A stretch of DNA of 64,000 nt from SG8-4 sp964598225. Its GTDB lineage: Bacteria > Planctomycetota > Phycisphaerae > Sedimentisphaerales > Anaerobacaceae. The translations under genes and the position numbers were made by a program. The notes under the pieces are model-generated. The model ran no database searches. It had not been told where the DNA came from and was given only the letters and a program-made list of their open reading frames with translations. Location: positions 1 to 64,000 of the forward strand of contig CAZRBG010000025.1 in the NCBI GenBank assembly GCA_964598225.1, given 5' to 3'. Below, piece by piece: positions 14,993-22,852 of the stretch. Each line of letters begins with the position of its first letter. Positions within the stretch are counted from its first letter, which is position 1.

Positions 14993-15115
14993 TTAAGCGC
15001 CGAGAAACCCTGATGCTGGTATTTTACCTTCAATCGCATACCGTTTGAGTGTAGCCCTCGGCAGTCCGGTTTTTTCAGCGGCTAAGTTGATCGAAATATA
15101 TGGTTCAACTGTCAT
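14993..15115 (-). CDS. Very small helix-turn-helix protein (40 aa)
   Basis: Reads MTVEPYISINLAAEKTGLPR then ATLKRYAIEGKIPASGFLGA and a stop. It is an excisionase-like HTH: helix, TGLPRATLKRY recognition helix, IEGKIPASGF wing. An ATG nine bases upstream (15124) is an alternative start. A perfect 8-bp dyad lies 13-33 bases before the start, so this may be a regulator acting on its own promoter. Confidence 0.6.
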   Translation of the reverse strand: MTVEPYISINLAAEKTGLPRATLKRYAIEGKIPASGFLGA

Positions 15116-15127
15116 GCCGCCCATTAA

Positions 15128-15148
15128 GACACGATAAGAAATCGTGTC
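15128..15148. promoter_or_regulatory. Perfect dyad upstream of the small HTH gene
   Basis: GACACGAT, AAGAA, ATCGTGTC: an 8-bp perfect inverted repeat with a five-base centre. It suits an operator for a dimeric regulator. It also lies just after the gene 15196-16392, but with no thymine run a terminator role is less likely. Confidence 0.5.
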
Positions 15149-15195
15149 AAAGGGCGCGCTGCACTAATCCGGCACTGTCCTCACTAATCCGCTAC

Positions 15196-16392
15196 TTAAT
15201 CCCCCACTTTTAGTGGTGGTAGGGAAGGACTTTCCCGTCTATACCCTTCCCACCTTTGCCGCAGTTCCCAGACAAAATACAATTTGGCATGCCCTCGTTT
15301 GTGTTTTTGGACCGTCCGTGGCAACGCAATTTTTCCTCTCCGGTTATATGTATGAAGCCGCTCCGCCATCGCTGTTGTATCGTCGTCTTTTTTCACTGCA
15401 CATTCTTGAATAATGAAATTTGCTAACGTGGTAGACTTTTTCGGTTCTGATTTTTTGCCTTTGCCGTCCGCGGCCGCTTGCCGCCTCGCTTGTTGCTCGG
15501 CTTCTCTACGTATCTTGGCCTGTGCTCTTTGCTCTACTATTCGCTGCACGGGCGCGCGGTATCGTATCTTGTGAGGGCCTGCATAAGGATCATAAACAGG
15601 TTGTTTTGGACTTTCCCCTTCGTCTTTGGTCGCCAGTGAGAAGCCCTTTCCTGCAAGATCCTCCTGGCAGAATCCCCACAATACCCCGACAGTCTCATAC
15701 ACCATGGGTTCATTGTCAAAATGAGGACCAAAAGAGTATTTGATATTGACTCCCGAATCGTGGAAAACAGGGTCAATGCACTCTTTTGTTTTCTCTATGA
15801 TATTAGACCACATTTCATCGGTCACAAGCGACTTCGTTGCAAAGAGGTGGTCAAGCTTTATTCCAACCGCCAGGAAGATATGATCGAGATCTTTGTTCGG
15901 CTCATAACTTTGGTGGTCGCCCTCGAAAAACGGCCACGGCTGTTTATTGCCGTCATTCGGAATCTCATAATCTACAATTTCCCGTATAGCCGCCCACTCT
16001 CGCTTGTGCCAGTATTCGAGTATGTCCGCCTTCGTGATCCGGACGAAGCGTGCCGTCCATGATTCTCGCAATTTATCATAGATGGCTGGCCACGCCCGAA
16101 CTTCTTTTTTCAGGGCGTCTACATGGCTCTGCTGAAGCGCCTCAACAGCATGGCTGAACGTATACCGGGCAAAATCGACAGAGTCAATCCCGGATTGCCT
16201 GAGACGCCTTAGCATCTTGTCATAGGCGAATTGTGATGGCAGGGACTTGTATATATCCTCAAACCGAATTCGCAATACGAAAAGCTCTTCCTTCGTTGTG
16301 GTATGCTCTTCATCGTTCTCGGGATCGAACGGGTACTTGTCAACCTTGACTCCTGTCGCTTTCTGTGGTTTGCTTTTTTTGCGTTTTGCCAT
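15196..16392 (-). CDS. Large element protein of unknown function (398 aa)
   Basis: A basic start (MAKRKKSKPQKATGVKVDKY) leads to a predicted alpha-helical middle (FEDIYKSLPSQFAYDKMLRR and later ILEYWHKREWAAIREIV). A charged coiled coil near residues 285-330 (VEQRAQAKIRREAEQQARRQ) is followed by a C-terminal basic region (YNRRGKIALPRTVQKHKRGH) that looks nucleic-acid binding. There are no catalytic motifs I recognise. As the second-largest gene of the element it could be a replication or packaging accessory. Confidence 0.7.
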   Translation of the reverse strand: MAKRKKSKPQKATGVKVDKYPFDPENDEEHTTTKEELFVLRIRFEDIYKSLPSQFAYDKMLRRLRQSGIDSVDFARYTFSHAVEALQQSHVDALKKEVRAWPAIYDKLRESWTARFVRITKADILEYWHKREWAAIREIVDYEIPNDGNKQPWPFFEGDHQSYEPNKDLDHIFLAVGIKLDHLFATKSLVTDEMWSNIIEKTKECIDPVFHDSGVNIKYSFGPHFDNEPMVYETVGVLWGFCQEDLAGKGFSLATKDEGESPKQPVYDPYAGPHKIRYRAPVQRIVEQRAQAKIRREAEQQARRQAAADGKGKKSEPKKSTTLANFIIQECAVKKDDDTTAMAERLHTYNRRGKIALPRTVQKHKRGHAKLYFVWELRQRWEGYRRESPSLPPLKVGD

Positions 16393-16500
16393 TGTTCGTC
16401 ACTCCATAAAGTTCGGGCCGGTCCGAGCAAACAGCGCTGGAGTGACGGTTCGTGCTGCCCGCTCAGACCTTGCCGGGAGCTACCCGGCGAACCCGATTGT

Positions 16501-16971
16501 TCACTTGTCATTATTCCGCACGATCCGGCCGGATTCAGCCACCTTCACGCGGCCGGTGAGGCGGACCATGCAGCGGCCGCGGTCGCTGCGGCGGCGGTCG
16601 ATGAGGCCCCGGCGCTCCAGGCGCCTCAGCGATCGATGCAGCGATGTCCGCCCTGAGCCGGTCTTATTGCTGCTGAGGGCCACTGCAGCGCACCACTGGC
16701 CGATTTTGTCGTCGCCGGTCCGCTCAGCGATACGCCGCAAATAACCCCTCTGCTGCTCGCTCAGGCTGCCGAGCGGATTATCGTAAGGTCTTTGACTCGG
16801 TCCCAGGAGCCGCTCGCAAGTGCGGCAGCGATTCTCCATATCGAGCCGCTTGAACCGCGTCGGTGAACACAGACTCAGGCTGATCCCCCGCACGCGGCAC
16901 AGAGGCTCAGAATCACGCCTCACGTGCCATTTGCCGAACGTGTAATCTTGATTGTTGATCGTCGTTTCCAT
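16501..16971 (-). CDS. Winged-helix protein with an N-terminal cysteine cluster
   Basis: A 156-aa protein. RCRTCERLLG near residue 48 suggests part of a zinc site. Residues 85-150 form a MarR-like winged helix: KTGSGRTSLHRSLRRLERRG, then LIDRRRSDRGRCMVRLTGRG-type wing. It is probably a transcriptional regulator of the element. An internal ATG at about residue 45 (MENRCRTC) is an alternative start. Confidence 0.65.
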   Translation of the reverse strand: METTINNQDYTFGKWHVRRDSEPLCRVRGISLSLCSPTRFKRLDMENRCRTCERLLGPSQRPYDNPLGSLSEQQRGYLRRIAERTGDDKIGQWCAAVALSSNKTGSGRTSLHRSLRRLERRGLIDRRRSDRGRCMVRLTGRVKVAESGRIVRNNDK

Positions 16972-17028
16972 CGTTCAAAAAGCACTAGGGCCGGCCGGAT
17001 ACCCGCCACGACCGGCCCCGGGCACAAT

Positions 17029-17586
17029 TCACAGAATCTCATTCATTGACCGGGCCTTGTCGTGTGCCTCCATCAAAAACGCGAGGTCCGGTTCTTCTCT
17101 GAGAACATCAATGTCCACAGTTTCAAGATTGTCGATCAGGCTCCCATAATTCGTGGGCGGGTTCGTCACTCCGTCAATCTGTGATAGCTCACGGTAAACT
17201 GACAGAATTGCCTTTGTTCGTTCGTCCAAATCCTGAAAGATACTTTGAATCTTGTGTTGTGATTCATAAAGACACTCTTCCGCCAACCGAACATCGTTCA
17301 CAATCATTATCGCCGCTCTCAATAGAGCGATTTTGTCAGTGTGATAATCCAATTCGTGTATACAGCGGCGCACAAGCTTCTTTAGCGTCATAAAAGCCAG
17401 AGATTCCGGATCGTAGTCGGGCCGGTTCTTGGCCACGCGAACGGCGGTCTCTATCGCTGCCTTTTCGTCGCCGGCTTCAATCTCCGGCAAAATCTGGCCC
17501 AGGATTTCAACAACCCATTTCATGCCCGTGCTTGACCACGGGATAGTCCTCAACAAATCTTGAACAGCATCTTTTTCCACCTGCAT
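17029..17586 (-). CDS. Element protein of unknown function (185 aa)
   Basis: Acidic and almost entirely helical: WVVEILGQILPEIEAGDEKA, IALLRAAIMIVNDVRLAEEC, then YGSLIDNLETVDIDVLREE. No motif, membrane segment or family is recognised. It starts 13 bases after the upstream gene stops, in one operon. Confidence 0.65.
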   Translation of the reverse strand: MQVEKDAVQDLLRTIPWSSTGMKWVVEILGQILPEIEAGDEKAAIETAVRVAKNRPDYDPESLAFMTLKKLVRRCIHELDYHTDKIALLRAAIMIVNDVRLAEECLYESQHKIQSIFQDLDERTKAILSVYRELSQIDGVTNPPTNYGSLIDNLETVDIDVLREEPDLAFLMEAHDKARSMNEIL

Positions 17587-17599
17587 GCTAGACCTCCTC

Positions 17600-18220
17600 T
17601 CACATCAGCTCTGATGAAAGCATCGCCTCGCAGGCGACGCCGACAAGAAGCATTTCCTGCGGGCCGACCGCCTCGGGACTCTTGACCGCCGCAAGCACGT
17701 CGGCTTTGAAGCGGTCGATTATGCCGTAGGCAAAGTCGGCCGTCTTGTGATCGGATAGGCAGTACTCGCCGAGCAACACAACCGCCAGTTTAGAGGCAAA
17801 GTCACGATCAAGGAGCCATTCCCGGACGATCTTCTGCGTGTGTTCGGCGGGGCTGATCGCCGGCTCGTCGGCCGGCTCTTTCGGTCCGTCCGGAGCAGAT
17901 TCCTTTTTCTGTGCCTGGCCGCCATGCCGCCGCCAGACGTCGAGTAGCTTGTGCACCTCAAGGATCACTTCAGAATCTTCCTGAACGCTATCTTCCCAAC
18001 CAACGCGATCCACATAAGGCCCGACGCAAGTCCGCAATATCGACCTTATCTGTTCGGCCAAAGGCCCTCCGGTTGCGGCAAGCTCCGCAATAACGAATTC
18101 GGCAATCAGCCCCGGCAGGCACTCGCGGTCGATATATTTCCGCAAGACCTCAATCGCCCGATCCTCCTTTTTGGCTTCACTCTCCTGTACTGTGGTTTTT
18201 GTTTCTTCTATGCTTCCCAT
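17600..18220 (-). CDS. Element protein of unknown function (206 aa)
   Basis: Helical acidic protein with two similar helical halves joined by a proline-rich charged linker near residues 105-125 (KKESAPDGPKEPADEP). The halves contain REC-LPGLIAEFVIAELAATG and WLLDRDFASKLAVVLLGEYC, which align in hydrophobic pattern, suggesting an internal duplication. It is the first gene of the long minus-strand series and is preceded by the inverted-repeat region at 18255-18361. Confidence 0.65.
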   Translation of the reverse strand: MGSIEETKTTVQESEAKKEDRAIEVLRKYIDRECLPGLIAEFVIAELAATGGPLAEQIRSILRTCVGPYVDRVGWEDSVQEDSEVILEVHKLLDVWRRHGGQAQKKESAPDGPKEPADEPAISPAEHTQKIVREWLLDRDFASKLAVVLLGEYCLSDHKTADFAYGIIDRFKADVLAAVKSPEAVGPQEMLLVGVACEAMLSSELM

Positions 18221-18445
18221 GATGTTCTCCTTTCAGAGAAAATGAGCGGCCCGGGCTATGGACACGCATAGGTGCGGAGGTCTTTACAGATACTCCTACC
18301 CGGGCCATGATTGGCTTGAATTGAATTGAATTGATATTTTGCACCTATGCGTTTCCATAGCATGAATTATCCCCGATCCGCCCGCCCTCGCAAGGGAAAA
18401 ATGAGAAAAAACGTAAAATCCGGAAAATTTTTCAATGGCCACACG
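18221..18445. repeat. Control or origin-like region with long inverted repeats
   Basis: GCTATGGACACGCATAGGTG (18255-18274, plus C) is repeated inverted at 18341-18361 with one mismatch over 21 bp. Nested inside are GGCCCGGG (18248-18255) and CCCGGGCC (18299-18306) and an AT-rich run of TTGAA repeats (18315-18334). The region separates the divergent minus-strand operon and hicAB. Symmetric repeats flanking AT-rich iterated DNA fit an operator pair or a replication origin. Confidence 0.6.
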
Positions 18446-18500
18446 AAAACGGTAGTAGGTTGAGCCGTCAAGTGCGATGGTGCGGGAAGGACCCGCAACT
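18446..18500. other. Second copy of a conserved non-coding or relic segment
   Basis: Starts GTAGTAGGTTGAGCCGTC and ends GCGGGAAGGACCCGC, a 5-bp hairpin around AAGGA. It is similar to 12307-12353. The minus-strand frame reads AGPSRTIALDGSTYYRFRVA; the other copy reads AGPSWRLQLRGSTYCEKHVA. Confidence 0.55.
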
Positions 18501-18553
18501 TTTTCCGAACTTTTTCTCTTGTTTTTTAGTATCAATATTGCTACTATATAATC

Positions 18554-18820
18554 ATGGCAAAGGCACGGATAGCCGATATCGTTCAGGGAATGAGAAACAA
18601 TCCGGCAGGGATACGGTTCAAGGACCGCTGCCGGGTCTGTGAGCATTATTTCGGGCAAGCCCGGCAAAGCAGCGGCAGCCATAGGATATACCGTATGCCG
18701 TGGCCGGGGGAGCCGAGAGTGAATATCCAGAATGACAAGGGCCGGGCAAAGGCTTACCAGGTCCGGCAGGTGCTCAAAGCGATTCAGAGGCTTGAAGATG
18801 AAGCAGCAAGCAAAGACTGA
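18554..18820 (+). CDS. hicA: HicA family mRNA interferase toxin
   Basis: An 88-aa protein. The C-terminal half has the HicA core: GSHRIYRMPWPG with the catalytic-type His, VNIQNDKGRAKAYQVRQVLK (strand and final helix). HicA toxins have a double-stranded-RNA-binding fold and cut mRNA. The N-terminal 35 residues are longer than in minimal HicA. TATAAT ends three bases before the ATG, so the mRNA could be nearly leaderless. The gene overlaps hicB by 23 bases and runs opposite to the rest of the element. Confidence 0.82.
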   Translation: MAKARIADIVQGMRNNPAGIRFKDRCRVCEHYFGQARQSSGSHRIYRMPWPGEPRVNIQNDKGRAKAYQVRQVLKAIQRLEDEAASKD

Positions 18821-19130
18821 CCATTATACGTATCGGGTGATTTGGTCCGAAGAGGACGCTCAATGCGTCGGCCTCTGTGCGGAGTTTCCGAGCCTGAGCC
18901 ATTTGGCCGGGACGCCGGAAAAGGCTCTACGCGGGATCCGCAAAGTTGTTGCCGACGTGATCGAGAATATGGCGGCCAGCGGTGAATCGATTCCCGAGCC
19001 GCTTAGCTCTCGCCAGTTCAGCGGCAAGTTTATGGTCCGCGTTCCCCCTGAAGTACATCGCCAGCTCGCAATGGAAGCCGCTGAAGAAAATATCAGCCTG
19101 AATCGACTTGTCAGCGCCAAGCTGGCTTGA
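18798..19130 (+). CDS. hicB: HicB family antitoxin
   Basis: A 110-aa protein. The N-terminal partial RNase-H-like HicB domain reads YTYRVIWSEEDAQCVGLCAE and FPSLSHLAGTPEKALRGIRK. A C-terminal ribbon-helix-helix follows (VRVPPEVHRQLAMEAAEENI, SLNRLVSAKL), which would bind the hicAB promoter. The start ATG 18798 lies inside hicA, giving coupled translation. The pair would stabilise the element in its host or act in phage competition. Confidence 0.88.
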   Translation: MKQQAKTDHYTYRVIWSEEDAQCVGLCAEFPSLSHLAGTPEKALRGIRKVVADVIENMAASGESIPEPLSSRQFSGKFMVRVPPEVHRQLAMEAAEENISLNRLVSAKLA

Positions 19131-19333
19131 CTCCGCCGCTCACAGGGCCACACAGGGCCTCGAATCGGCACATCCCAAAATCAGCCCCCGACTGCTCGAT
19201 TTGGGCTTACGAGGATCGCCCACAAGCCACGATCTCGAGTCGACGCGACCTGTACCGGAAAACCGCTACTTTAGCGCTCAGATAGAAACTGCAGCTGCCG
19301 CCCGTAAGGCCGCCGGCGGTTGTCAACGAGACA
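19131..19333. other. Non-coding stretch after hicB
   Basis: I see no gene, tRNA or strong hairpin here. Short antisense and alternate frames are present without supporting features. Confidence 0.4.
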
Positions 19334-19663
19334 GTGCGCGCCGCCAGAGACTTTCTTGATGGTGAAATTGCGAAGTATGAGACGTGGGAAGCGTTTAGGT
19401 CTAATAAATCCATTAGACCTATAATCAAAACTGAGCCAGAATTTCGCAGCATCAAGGGTAAAGGCGTTGGCCAGACCACGATCCTGAAATTCCTGGGCGC
19501 CAACTGGAAACAGTGGATGGTGCAGTTGGTGTTATTCCGCTCGGGATCCACGCCGCCAGAGGCGCCAGCCCTCGACGGCCAGTGCAATGAAAACCAGATC
19601 CCGGATGCACATACCGACAACGCCGCAATGAGCGTGGACGATCAAGTGAAGGCTGTTCGATAG
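19334..19663 (+). CDS. Possible small protein of unknown function, weak call
   Basis: A GTG-started frame of 109 aa. The first 60 residues look protein-like (RAARDFLDGEIAKYETWEAF, then IKGKGVGQTTILKFLGANWK). The remainder overlaps the better supported minus-strand membrane gene 19532-19768 and is probably not coding. It may be the relic of a truncated gene. Confidence 0.3.
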   Translation: MRAARDFLDGEIAKYETWEAFRSNKSIRPIIKTEPEFRSIKGKGVGQTTILKFLGANWKQWMVQLVLFRSGSTPPEAPALDGQCNENQIPDAHTDNAAMSVDDQVKAVR

Positions 19664-19768
19664 AATCCAGGGGCCGAAACACCAAATGCACCGCCGATTA
19701 TTGAGAATAACTCCGGCAACGGCAAGTGCGGTCCCTATCATCGCGAATATTTCAAGTTTTGTGTTCAT
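19532..19768 (-). CDS. Small PnuC-like membrane protein
   Basis: A 78-aa protein with two or three helices: IFAMIGTALAVAGVILNN, CFGPWILSNSLHLIVHAH, and MCIRDLVFIALAVEGWRLW. The spacing of the polar N-R-R, W..SN and GWR.WRR motifs matches short PnuC-like proteins often found in phage genomes. True PnuC carries nicotinamide riboside, but transport by a version this short is doubtful. Confidence 0.6.
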   Translation of the reverse strand: MNTKLEIFAMIGTALAVAGVILNNRRCIWCFGPWILSNSLHLIVHAHCGVVGMCIRDLVFIALAVEGWRLWRRGSRAE

Positions 19769-19900
19769 GCTCAGAGACGCCCCAGATTCGCCTGTGAGCG
19801 ACGATCCCCTTCCCCTTGAGGCGTCTATGGGTTGCCACGGCCTCTGACAGCCCAGAATAGCTGTGCCCTCGCGAACGTGTGCCCTACGTTTGCCGCTCTA

Positions 19901-20317
19901 TCAGCCATCGGCGCGATCCGCCTCGGATTTTAGCTGCTCGATTTCGCTGTAGATATCCTGCAACCGCTTTCTCGCTCTTCGAAGGTTTTGAAGCGCCGGT
20001 TCGTTTTCTTCCTTCAAGGCAATTCTGCAAAGCCGGTCATGCTCGGACTTGATCTGCTTCAGGCGCTTGAACAGCCCGTGGGCCTCGGCAAACAACCCCT
20101 CAGCCTCTTCAAATCCAGCGGCAACGTGAGCCAGGGCCTCTTTTGTTTGCCGCTTGAGATCTCGGTATGCAGCCAACCTGGATCTCGCCATTACTGTTGT
20201 ACTCTCTACTTGCTCTTTCAAGGCGTCGATCGCAGCTTCTAGGCTCTCTAATGACTTAGCATGCCGGTTTATCTGTATGCCAAAATCTACCATATCGCTT
20301 TTCCGCTCGGCGCTCAT
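19901..20317 (-). CDS. Coiled-coil protein next to the tail genes
   Basis: 138 aa from ATG 20317, which overlaps the stop of the upstream gene. Almost entirely coiled coil (KSLESLEAAIDALKEQVEST, then LKQIKSEHDRLCRIALKEEN and LQDIYSEIEQLKSEADRADG). Position after the tape-measure gene fits a tail-associated protein. No family is recognised. Confidence 0.65.
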   Translation of the reverse strand: MSAERKSDMVDFGIQINRHAKSLESLEAAIDALKEQVESTTVMARSRLAAYRDLKRQTKEALAHVAAGFEEAEGLFAEAHGLFKRLKQIKSEHDRLCRIALKEENEPALQNLRRARKRLQDIYSEIEQLKSEADRADG

Positions 20318-20589
20318 CCGGCCTTTCTCGGCCCGCCAGGTCTGGGCCCAGGCCCGTCGGTATCTATCGTATCCACTTCGTCCTCGCTGCCGGCCTGAGA
20401 GTCGGCATCTATCCGTTTCAAATGTTGATCGGCCTGCTGCAGTACAACTCGTACATGCCACTGCCCGTCTTTATAGACTGGCTTATATTGAGTACTACAG
20501 ATGGGAAAACCGATGTAGTTCTGAATGGTGACGACCAGGCCATCATAGGCCGAAGGCAGCTTCAAATTCCATTGTGTAGGCAGAGCCAT
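20314..20589 (-). CDS. Small phage tail-associated protein, unknown
   Basis: A 91-aa protein. The N-terminal half looks beta-rich (MALPTQWNLKLPSAYDGLVV and QWHVRVVLQQ) and the tail is acidic and proline/glycine-rich. It lies five bases after the tape-measure gene, where many tailed phages encode small tail proteins. Confidence 0.6.
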   Translation of the reverse strand: MALPTQWNLKLPSAYDGLVVTIQNYIGFPICSTQYKPVYKDGQWHVRVVLQQADQHLKRIDADSQAGSEDEVDTIDTDGPGPRPGGPRKAG

Positions 20590-20593
20590 TGTT

Positions 20594-22564
20594 CTAGATC
20601 CTCTCGACCGTATCTTTGATGCCCGTGCGCATGTCGCCTCCGCTGTAGATGTCGCCGACCACGATGTTTATTACTCGTTCGTTATCGTTGGCGGTCTGAG
20701 TGATGTCTTTGACTTCAAGAGGCTGCCCGTTGTTTTCGATATTGATATTAAATTTCACAGGCCCGCCGCCCGCTCTGCCTATGCCGGTAAGATCGTTCAT
20801 CTGCTGCGGGGTCAAGACGTGCTCGTTGCGCTTCAGGATCGCGGGGATCTCACTACTGCCGCCGTGCAGCCTCGGAGCGCCGCTGAACGCCGACGCCGGC
20901 ATTGCACGGACCGGGACGTCCGTCTTGCCGGCGATACCGCCGCCGTGAAAGACGAAGCCGCCCAGCGTGTTGAACGCCGCACCCGCTCCGGCGTTCCAGA
21001 GATGCATCATCTGCATCTGGGCCTGCATCTGCAGAAAACCGATTGCAGCGCGTTTGAAAAAGTTTTTCAAGGCGTCCTCGGCCGATTCGGTCCCGTCGAT
21101 AAAGCCGTCCCACATCGTCACGAAGTCCCGCTCGACGGTGTCCTGGTAGCTGGCCACGATGGAGACGAACTTTTCCTGCCGAACCTCCATTTCAGACAGG
21201 CCGCGGCCCCAGAGTTCGGTCCGCCGATCCATGGCTCGATCCCAGATATTGACGTGGCGCTTAGCGAGATCCTCGCTTTCAATGACAAACCCGCCCTCGA
21301 CGGCCGCCATTTGCTGTGTGCCGGTCCTGCCGGCGCCGCCGAAATATCCGGCGAGCGTTGCCCCGCCTTCAGTGCCAGGGAAAGCGCCCTCATACCGGCG
21401 AACCGTTTTTATTGCATCCTCGATGCGTTTCTGTTCTATCTCTCTTTCTTTGTTGATCCGGCGACGCAGCCTCAACTGATCCTCGGCCTGTTTGAGCAGA
21501 CGGTTATACAATTCGGGATCCTCCGGCGGGACTGTCCGAAATGCCGACGGGCCAAATCCTCGGTTTTCAATCACCCGTTCAGTCCATGCGTCCCTATCGC
21601 CGGTTCTACGCCTGTATAAATCGCGGGCAAGTTTCTGGGCATCTTGGCTCACAGTATCGTCAGTACGCACCCCATCTACAATAGTCATTGCAGCCTGCAA
21701 TGTTTCCGGCAGCCGAATCATTTCTTTCATTCCGTCTGCCATCGTTTCGAAAAACCAGCCCCATGTACTTTTGTTGTCACGTATAGCATCGGCCGCATCC
21801 TGCAACTGATCGCTCAGTCCACCGCTTGCAGTTGCCCATTTCGTGAACGAGGTAGCGAGGTCCTCAACCATGGGAGCCAGCTCAATGGCGGCTGTGCGAA
21901 ACACTCCGCCCATCGCCGATTGTAAGCGAGTCATCGCATCGTTTGCAGCTTCCACTTGCTTAGCTTCAAAACGGCTGAAGGTGATACCCAGTTTCTCCGC
22001 TTCACGTTGATATTCGCGTATGCCTGCGGATCCCTGATCGAACAAATTGAGCAGTTGCTGGCCCGATCTGCCGAACAAATAGTTTGCGGCGGCAGCTTTT
22101 TGCGATTGCGTCCCCAGTTGGTTAATTTGATCGGCAATGATCCCGATCAAGCTATCGGGTGATTTGTTTATTAGGTCCACGTAGCTCAGGCCCAGAGAGT
22201 CAAGCGCGTGTCTGGCCTGGCCGACGCCCATATCGACCTCGCCAAGACGACGGCTAAAGACCTCGAGGGACTTGTTGAGTGTGGCCGTCTCGACGCCGCT
22301 TATTTTGGCCGCGTGCTGCATGGCAACCAGGGACTCCGTGCCTATGCCGAGACGGTCCGACAGCTTGGCCGTCGAGTCGATGACGGCCATCTGCTTTTTA
22401 ACCATGTAGCCGAAGCCGCCCACTCCGGCTAATGCCAACGTCGCAGTTGCCATACGCCGGATGCCCCGGACTGTGTGTTGCAGGTCGCGGCGAAACCCGG
22501 CCATCGCACCCTTCGCTTTATTCTGGGCTGAAAACTCGGCTATGATTCGTCTACGATAGTCCAT
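20594..22564 (-). CDS. Phage tail tape-measure protein
   Basis: A 656-aa protein. The N-terminus is helical with a short hydrophobic stretch (TLALAGVGGFGYMVKK). Then comes the tape-measure motif region: LSDRLGIGTESLVAMQHAAK, YLFGRSGQQLLNLFDQG, and a long helical central part. A C-terminal beta-rich section follows (VKFNINIENNGQPLEVKDIT). This is the first domain set of tail-length rulers of siphophage-like tails. It is short for the family (often over 800 aa). It is the only unambiguous virion-type gene in the element. Confidence 0.88.
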   Translation of the reverse strand: MDYRRRIIAEFSAQNKAKGAMAGFRRDLQHTVRGIRRMATATLALAGVGGFGYMVKKQMAVIDSTAKLSDRLGIGTESLVAMQHAAKISGVETATLNKSLEVFSRRLGEVDMGVGQARHALDSLGLSYVDLINKSPDSLIGIIADQINQLGTQSQKAAAANYLFGRSGQQLLNLFDQGSAGIREYQREAEKLGITFSRFEAKQVEAANDAMTRLQSAMGGVFRTAAIELAPMVEDLATSFTKWATASGGLSDQLQDAADAIRDNKSTWGWFFETMADGMKEMIRLPETLQAAMTIVDGVRTDDTVSQDAQKLARDLYRRRTGDRDAWTERVIENRGFGPSAFRTVPPEDPELYNRLLKQAEDQLRLRRRINKEREIEQKRIEDAIKTVRRYEGAFPGTEGGATLAGYFGGAGRTGTQQMAAVEGGFVIESEDLAKRHVNIWDRAMDRRTELWGRGLSEMEVRQEKFVSIVASYQDTVERDFVTMWDGFIDGTESAEDALKNFFKRAAIGFLQMQAQMQMMHLWNAGAGAAFNTLGGFVFHGGGIAGKTDVPVRAMPASAFSGAPRLHGGSSEIPAILKRNEHVLTPQQMNDLTGIGRAGGGPVKFNINIENNGQPLEVKDITQTANDNERVINIVVGDIYSGGDMRTGIKDTVERI

Positions 22565-22595
22565 TTCCTAACTCCTTACTGAATGTCGCTCTGTT

Positions 22596-22618
22596 TCATA
22601 CGTCAGTTGTACGTCAGT
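22596..22618. promoter_or_regulatory. Putative recombinase arm sites, right end
   Basis: CATACGTCAGTTGTACGTCA, the same 20 bases as at the left end, with TACGTC at 22599 and 22610. It lies between the tape-measure gene and attR. Confidence 0.5.
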
Positions 22619-22750
22619 TTTTTTGTTGCGGCGTCTGCAATGCCCCTGCACGGAATCCGCAACCACTCTGCAATCATTTTGACCCGCTTTTCCATGCAAA
22701 AAAACGGGGTTAGAGGCATGAAGGGTAAGTACTTTTGGTCGAAAGCCAAT

Positions 22751-22794
22751 TTTGGGAGCAGGAGGCCGTAGGTTCAAATCCTATCACCCCGATT
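22751..22794. repeat. attR, right direct repeat of the integrated element
   Basis: Copy of the tRNA-Pro 3' segment (anticodon loop to end) with one G-to-A change in the T-loop. No 5' half is present, so it is an attachment site and not a tRNA. Confidence 0.92.
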
Positions 22795-22852
22795 TAGGCG
22801 GGCTCGATTTGCGATTTTCACCAAGATGTTTCGCTTGAGGGCAAAAAGTATG

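Larger units (their letters stand above)
8817..22794. mobile_element. 13.9-kb integrated element in tRNA-Pro (prophage remnant or satellite)
   Basis: Bounded by a 44-bp direct repeat of the tRNA 3' end. The recombinase gene lies directly beside the tRNA and points at it. Almost all genes are on the minus strand: recombinase, excisionase-like protein, small HTH and coiled-coil proteins, unknown proteins, then a tape-measure protein at the far end. hicAB runs the other way. I see no portal, capsid, large terminase or lysis gene, and the length is short for a tailed phage. This suggests a decayed prophage or a satellite. Both ends carry TACGTC motifs. Confidence 0.88.

Noticed and set aside
20819..21619. 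266-codon plus-strand frame over the tape-measure gene
   Set aside because: Antisense shadow with no motifs. The minus-strand tape-measure protein is clear.
22751..22794. Second tRNA-Pro gene
   Set aside because: Only the 3' half from the anticodon loop is present, without a 5' acceptor or D-arm. It is the right attachment site.
8817..22794. Diversity-generating retroelement
   Set aside because: The repeated segments at 12307 and 18451 briefly suggested template/variable repeats, but there is no reverse transcriptase gene and substitutions are not adenine-specific.
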